A stretch of 64,000 nucleotides of DNA from Thermococcus sp. MV5 (GTDB lineage Archaea; Methanobacteriota_B; Thermococci; Thermococcales; Thermococcaceae), in contig NZ_SNUE01000005.1 of the NCBI RefSeq assembly GCF_012027425.1, positions 210,752-274,751 of the forward strand. Direction: 5' to 3'. Under the pieces are notes generated by a model. That model did no database searches. It had not been told where the DNA came from and saw only the letters and a program-made list of their open reading frames with translations. Positions within the stretch are counted from its first letter, which is position 1. Every line of letters starts with the position of its first letter. The position numbers were made by a program, and so were the translations under genes. This document shows, piece by piece, positions 61,853 to 64,000 of this stretch.

Positions 61853-62869
61853 CTAAAAAGTGAGGTCGTTTTGTATTCTAATTGCTCTTATAATGTCTCC
61901 AACAACTCCTGAAGCAGTTTCTTTTATGCCCGCCCCAGGGCCTTTAATAATTAGTTCTCCAAGCAAGTCTGTTTCTATTATTGCAATGTTTGAGGTTCCA
62001 TTTACTGCAAGTGGGCTATCTATGGGGATCCTCGTGGGATTCACTTCTATTTTTCCATCTTCTATGGATGCTAGTAATCTGAATGGTTCTCCGTTTTTCT
62101 TGGCCTTTCTAACTTCATCCTCTGAGAGGAACTCTATTCCCTCTATCTGAACTTTGTCAAAGTCTATTGGGCGAAAGGCTAAATTATGTAAAATCACTGC
62201 TTTATATGCGGCATCTATTCCTTTTAGATCTCCAGAGGGATCTCTCTCAGCTATTCCTAGTTCTTGTGCTCTTTTAAGAGCTTTCTGAAAGTCCATGCCA
62301 TTTTCAATAGAGTTTAGTATAAAAGTAGTTGTCCCATTAAGGACTCCGAGGATTTTTATCACCGAATCTGCAGGCATGCCGGTTCTTAAGAGTGTTATTA
62401 TGGGAGTTCCTGCCATAACAGTTGCTTCAAAGAGATAAGGAATACGTTTTTTGTGGGATTCACTGATTAAATCATTGTAATAGAAAACTACAGGGGGTTT
62501 GTTTGATGTTACAACGATTTTACCTGCTTTTAGGGCTTTTAAATGCCATTTTCCTGCATTTGGGTCATTTGTAACGTCTACTACTATGTCACTCTCTATT
62601 TCCTCAACGACTTCGTTTGGGTTTAGAGAGTATATCTCATATTCTTGTCCCCAAAATTTAAGTGAGCCAAAGCTCTTCTTAACCTCAAGAGCCTCTTTAA
62701 GATTTATTCCCTCAGAGTTCCAGAGTGTAGCGCTAGAATCGGAAATACTAACTACTTTTATCTCAGCTCCATATTTTTCTTTAAAATATCTGTTTTTAGT
62801 ATAAAGAACCTCTGCTACTCCTTTTCCAACATTTCCAAAACCAATAATGGAAAGGGAAATGGAATTCAT
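61853..62869 (-). CDS. hom: Homoserine dehydrogenase
   Basis: A 338-residue NAD(P)-dependent homoserine dehydrogenase (threonine/methionine path). The N-terminal Rossmann motif GFGNVGKG is at residues 10-17. TSNKPPVVFYYNDL, the GTTTFILNSIENGMDF loop, ERDPSGDLKGIDAAYKAVIL and the C-terminal GPGAGIKETASGVVGDIIR are typical. It lacks the fused ACT regulatory domain. The ATG overlaps the CBS-protein stop by 4 nt. Confidence 0.96.
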   Translation of the reverse strand: MNSISLSIIGFGNVGKGVAEVLYTKNRYFKEKYGAEIKVVSISDSSATLWNSEGINLKEALEVKKSFGSLKFWGQEYEIYSLNPNEVVEEIESDIVVDVTNDPNAGKWHLKALKAGKIVVTSNKPPVVFYYNDLISESHKKRIPYLFEATVMAGTPIITLLRTGMPADSVIKILGVLNGTTTFILNSIENGMDFQKALKRAQELGIAERDPSGDLKGIDAAYKAVILHNLAFRPIDFDKVQIEGIEFLSEDEVRKAKKNGEPFRLLASIEDGKIEVNPTRIPIDSPLAVNGTSNIAIIETDLLGELIIKGPGAGIKETASGVVGDIIRAIRIQNDLTF

Positions 62870-63714
62870 TTTGCACTCACTATGGCCTTCAGTAAGTCAA
62901 TATCTCTAATAAGCCCTATTATTTCTCCCTCTCCACGGATTACAGGGAGTTGTTCTATGTGTTCTTGGGTCATTATATTTGCTACTTCATATACGCTCAT
63001 ATGAGGGGTTGCCAGTTTCAGTTGGGTTGTCATTATCTCTTCCACGGGTTTCTTAGGAAGTTGGAGCTCAGATTTCTCGAATAAAAGTACGGGATGGCTC
63101 TCTAAGATCCAGTCCTCCTCGCTAGACGCTGCAAGTTCTGCAGTTTTCATGACTCTAACTACTTCACTATCTTTGAGTAGGTCTGTTTCATCAATAATTC
63201 CGATAAGACTCCCTTCGTCATCTATCACAGGCAGAGCCATAGAGTTAGAAAGCAGAAGGGCTTTTAAGGCTGCTTTTAATGGAGTTCCTTTCCATACAAC
63301 ACTCACATACTTTTGATAATAGGGCTCAATTTCTATGTTTTTCATTTTTTCATTTGTGGATAGATATCTTCTTATTATGTCCCCTACGGTTAGAATTCCT
63401 ATAACCTTATTTTCTTTATCTACTATAATAACCCTTCTGTAGCTGTGTTTTAAAATTAGATTAACAGCTTTCTTCAAACTATCATTTGGATGAACTGTGG
63501 GAACGTCTCTCTTAACAAGCATTGCAAGTTGATCCTCGTCAGGGTGTAAGAGGACGCGTTTAATACTAACTATTCCAATAAGTTCTTTTGTACCTCTTTT
63601 AACAACTGGAAAAGACCTAACCTTGTGTCTTTTAAAAAGCTCTAGTGCATAATTCCTAGTGGCTGGGAGTTCAATTACTACTGGATCTGGAGTCATGAGA
63701 CTTTTAACTTTCAT
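62866..63714 (-). CDS. Four-CBS-domain protein
   Basis: A 282-residue protein made of four tandem CBS motifs (about residues 1-60, 65-125, 135-195 and 210-280), seen in repeats such as SLMTPDPVVIELPATR, VGDIIRRYLS, VIDDEGSLIGIID and EEIMTTQLKLATPH. CBS pairs sense adenylate or SAM levels. ATG 63714 is 4 nt after GGTGAT. It is co-translated with homoserine dehydrogenase, so a regulatory link to amino-acid synthesis is plausible but unproven. Confidence 0.93.
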   Translation of the reverse strand: MKVKSLMTPDPVVIELPATRNYALELFKRHKVRSFPVVKRGTKELIGIVSIKRVLLHPDEDQLAMLVKRDVPTVHPNDSLKKAVNLILKHSYRRVIIVDKENKVIGILTVGDIIRRYLSTNEKMKNIEIEPYYQKYVSVVWKGTPLKAALKALLLSNSMALPVIDDEGSLIGIIDETDLLKDSEVVRVMKTAELAASSEEDWILESHPVLLFEKSELQLPKKPVEEIMTTQLKLATPHMSVYEVANIMTQEHIEQLPVIRGEGEIIGLIRDIDLLKAIVSAK

Positions 63715-63849
63715 TTTCATCACCGCTTTATGTAGGAAGTATTTTCACTATTTAAGTTTTTCACTTTTGTGGTTGCATGTTATCTTCCATTCTTTGGTGT
63801 CACAAATAGTTTATTCTTCGTGATCTTTGGGTTTTGTACTCTTACCGCA

Positions 63850-63862
63850 AAATTTATAAACT
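63850..63862 (+). promoter_or_regulatory. 5S rRNA promoter
   Basis: AAATTTATAAACT forms a TATA-type box about 25-30 nt before the 5S gene. Confidence 0.55.
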
Positions 63863-63884
63863 CAATATAGGGAGTTGTTAGTGG

Positions 63885-64000
63885 TACGGCGGTCATAGCG
63901 GCGGGGTCACACCCGGACTCGTTTCGACCCCGGAAGTTAAGCCCGCCAGCGATCTCGGCGGTACTGCCCTCCGAGAGGGGGCGGGAAACCGAGGACGCCG
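63885..64000 (+). rRNA. 5S ribosomal RNA (3' end cut by the window edge)
   Basis: TACGGCGGTCATAGCGGCGG followed by ACACCCGGACTCG, CCGGAAGTTAAGCCCGCCAG and GCGGTACTGCC is the archaeal 5S rRNA. About 116 of ~120 nt are present, and the closing stem runs off the end. It stands apart from any 16S or 23S gene in this window, as usual in Thermococcales. Confidence 0.95.

Noticed and set aside
1..64000. CRISPR array or cas genes
   Set aside because: No regularly spaced direct repeats and no Cas proteins seen on either strand.
1..64000. Cobalamin riboswitch near the B12 genes
   Set aside because: No leader long enough and no B12-box-like sequence; short leaders with a DNA palindrome fit a protein repressor better.

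Overview
The window comes from a hyperthermophilic euryarchaeon of the order Thermococcales, most likely a low-GC Thermococcus. The evidence is the set of archaeal-only genes: both PolD subunits, Orc1/Cdc6, TFB, histone, Gar1, L10e, thermosome, archease, archaeal SepF and EF-1alpha. Archaeal GGTGAT/GGAGGT ribosome sites, TTTATATA-type promoters and inteins in RtcB and PolD agree with this. I cannot name the species from sequence alone.

Layout. 1-2.4 kb: the end of a Na+-pumping methylmalonyl-CoA decarboxylase operon (mmdA-D-C-B). 2.5-5 kb: a thermosome gene and a frameshifted YigZ/IMPACT gene. 5-11 kb: Bud32 kinase, an isochorismatase / flavoprotein / RlmN-Cfr-like radical SAM operon, a MutS-like ATPase, MoaC and a YbjQ-type protein. 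11-17.3 kb: the most interesting locus. A leader-bearing, Gly/Ala/Thr-rich hydrophobic peptide, a 57-aa basic two-helix membrane protein and a SpoIIM/DUF95 protein face a divergent operon of two ABC-2 permeases, an ATPase and a secreted, membrane-anchored NEW3-domain protein. This resembles the gene content of bacterial circular bacteriocin clusters. 17.3-22 kb: an RNA repair and modification cluster (archease, Trm4-type m5C methyltransferase, PUA-like protein, intein-bearing RtcB). 22-25.2 kb: PanB, an aminotransferase, a DMT transporter and an orphan PqqD-like protein. 25.2-30.3 kb: tRNA-Ser, S10, EF-1alpha, a decayed region with a pseudogene, a small VirB11-like ATPase, a class V aminotransferase and L10e.

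30.4-39.8 kb is a cobamide salvage and assembly island: cbiZ, cobT-like, btuF, cbiP, cobY, cobS, cobZ, the B12-type DUF71 ATPase, a UDG-like protein, cbiB and a CobD/CobC-type aminotransferase. A TGGACAwwTTATCC motif sits near the start sites of three of its transcripts and looks like a shared operator. 40-47 kb holds apgM, HIT, NhaC, ThyX, ArgF, a HAD phosphatase, tRNA-Gln and a zinc-ribbon protein.

47.4-57.5 kb is the replication region: PolD large subunit (with intein), PolD small subunit, Orc1/Cdc6, a probable oriC with ORB-like elements, and a TIP49 ATPase frameshifted at an A8 run. 57.7-64 kb: gar1-tfb-phosphodiesterase, histone, SepF, ZPR1, an ASCH/PUA-like protein, homoserine dehydrogenase with a CBS protein, and a 5S rRNA gene running into the window edge.

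Scattered through gene-free or decayed sites are four clear and at least one diverged copy of a ~35-nt hairpin, CCTCGCCC-TTCA-GGGCGGGG followed by AGGAGGTCAG. It resembles the right end (omega-RNA 3' end) of IS200/IS605-TnpB elements. No transposase or TnpB gene is present here.
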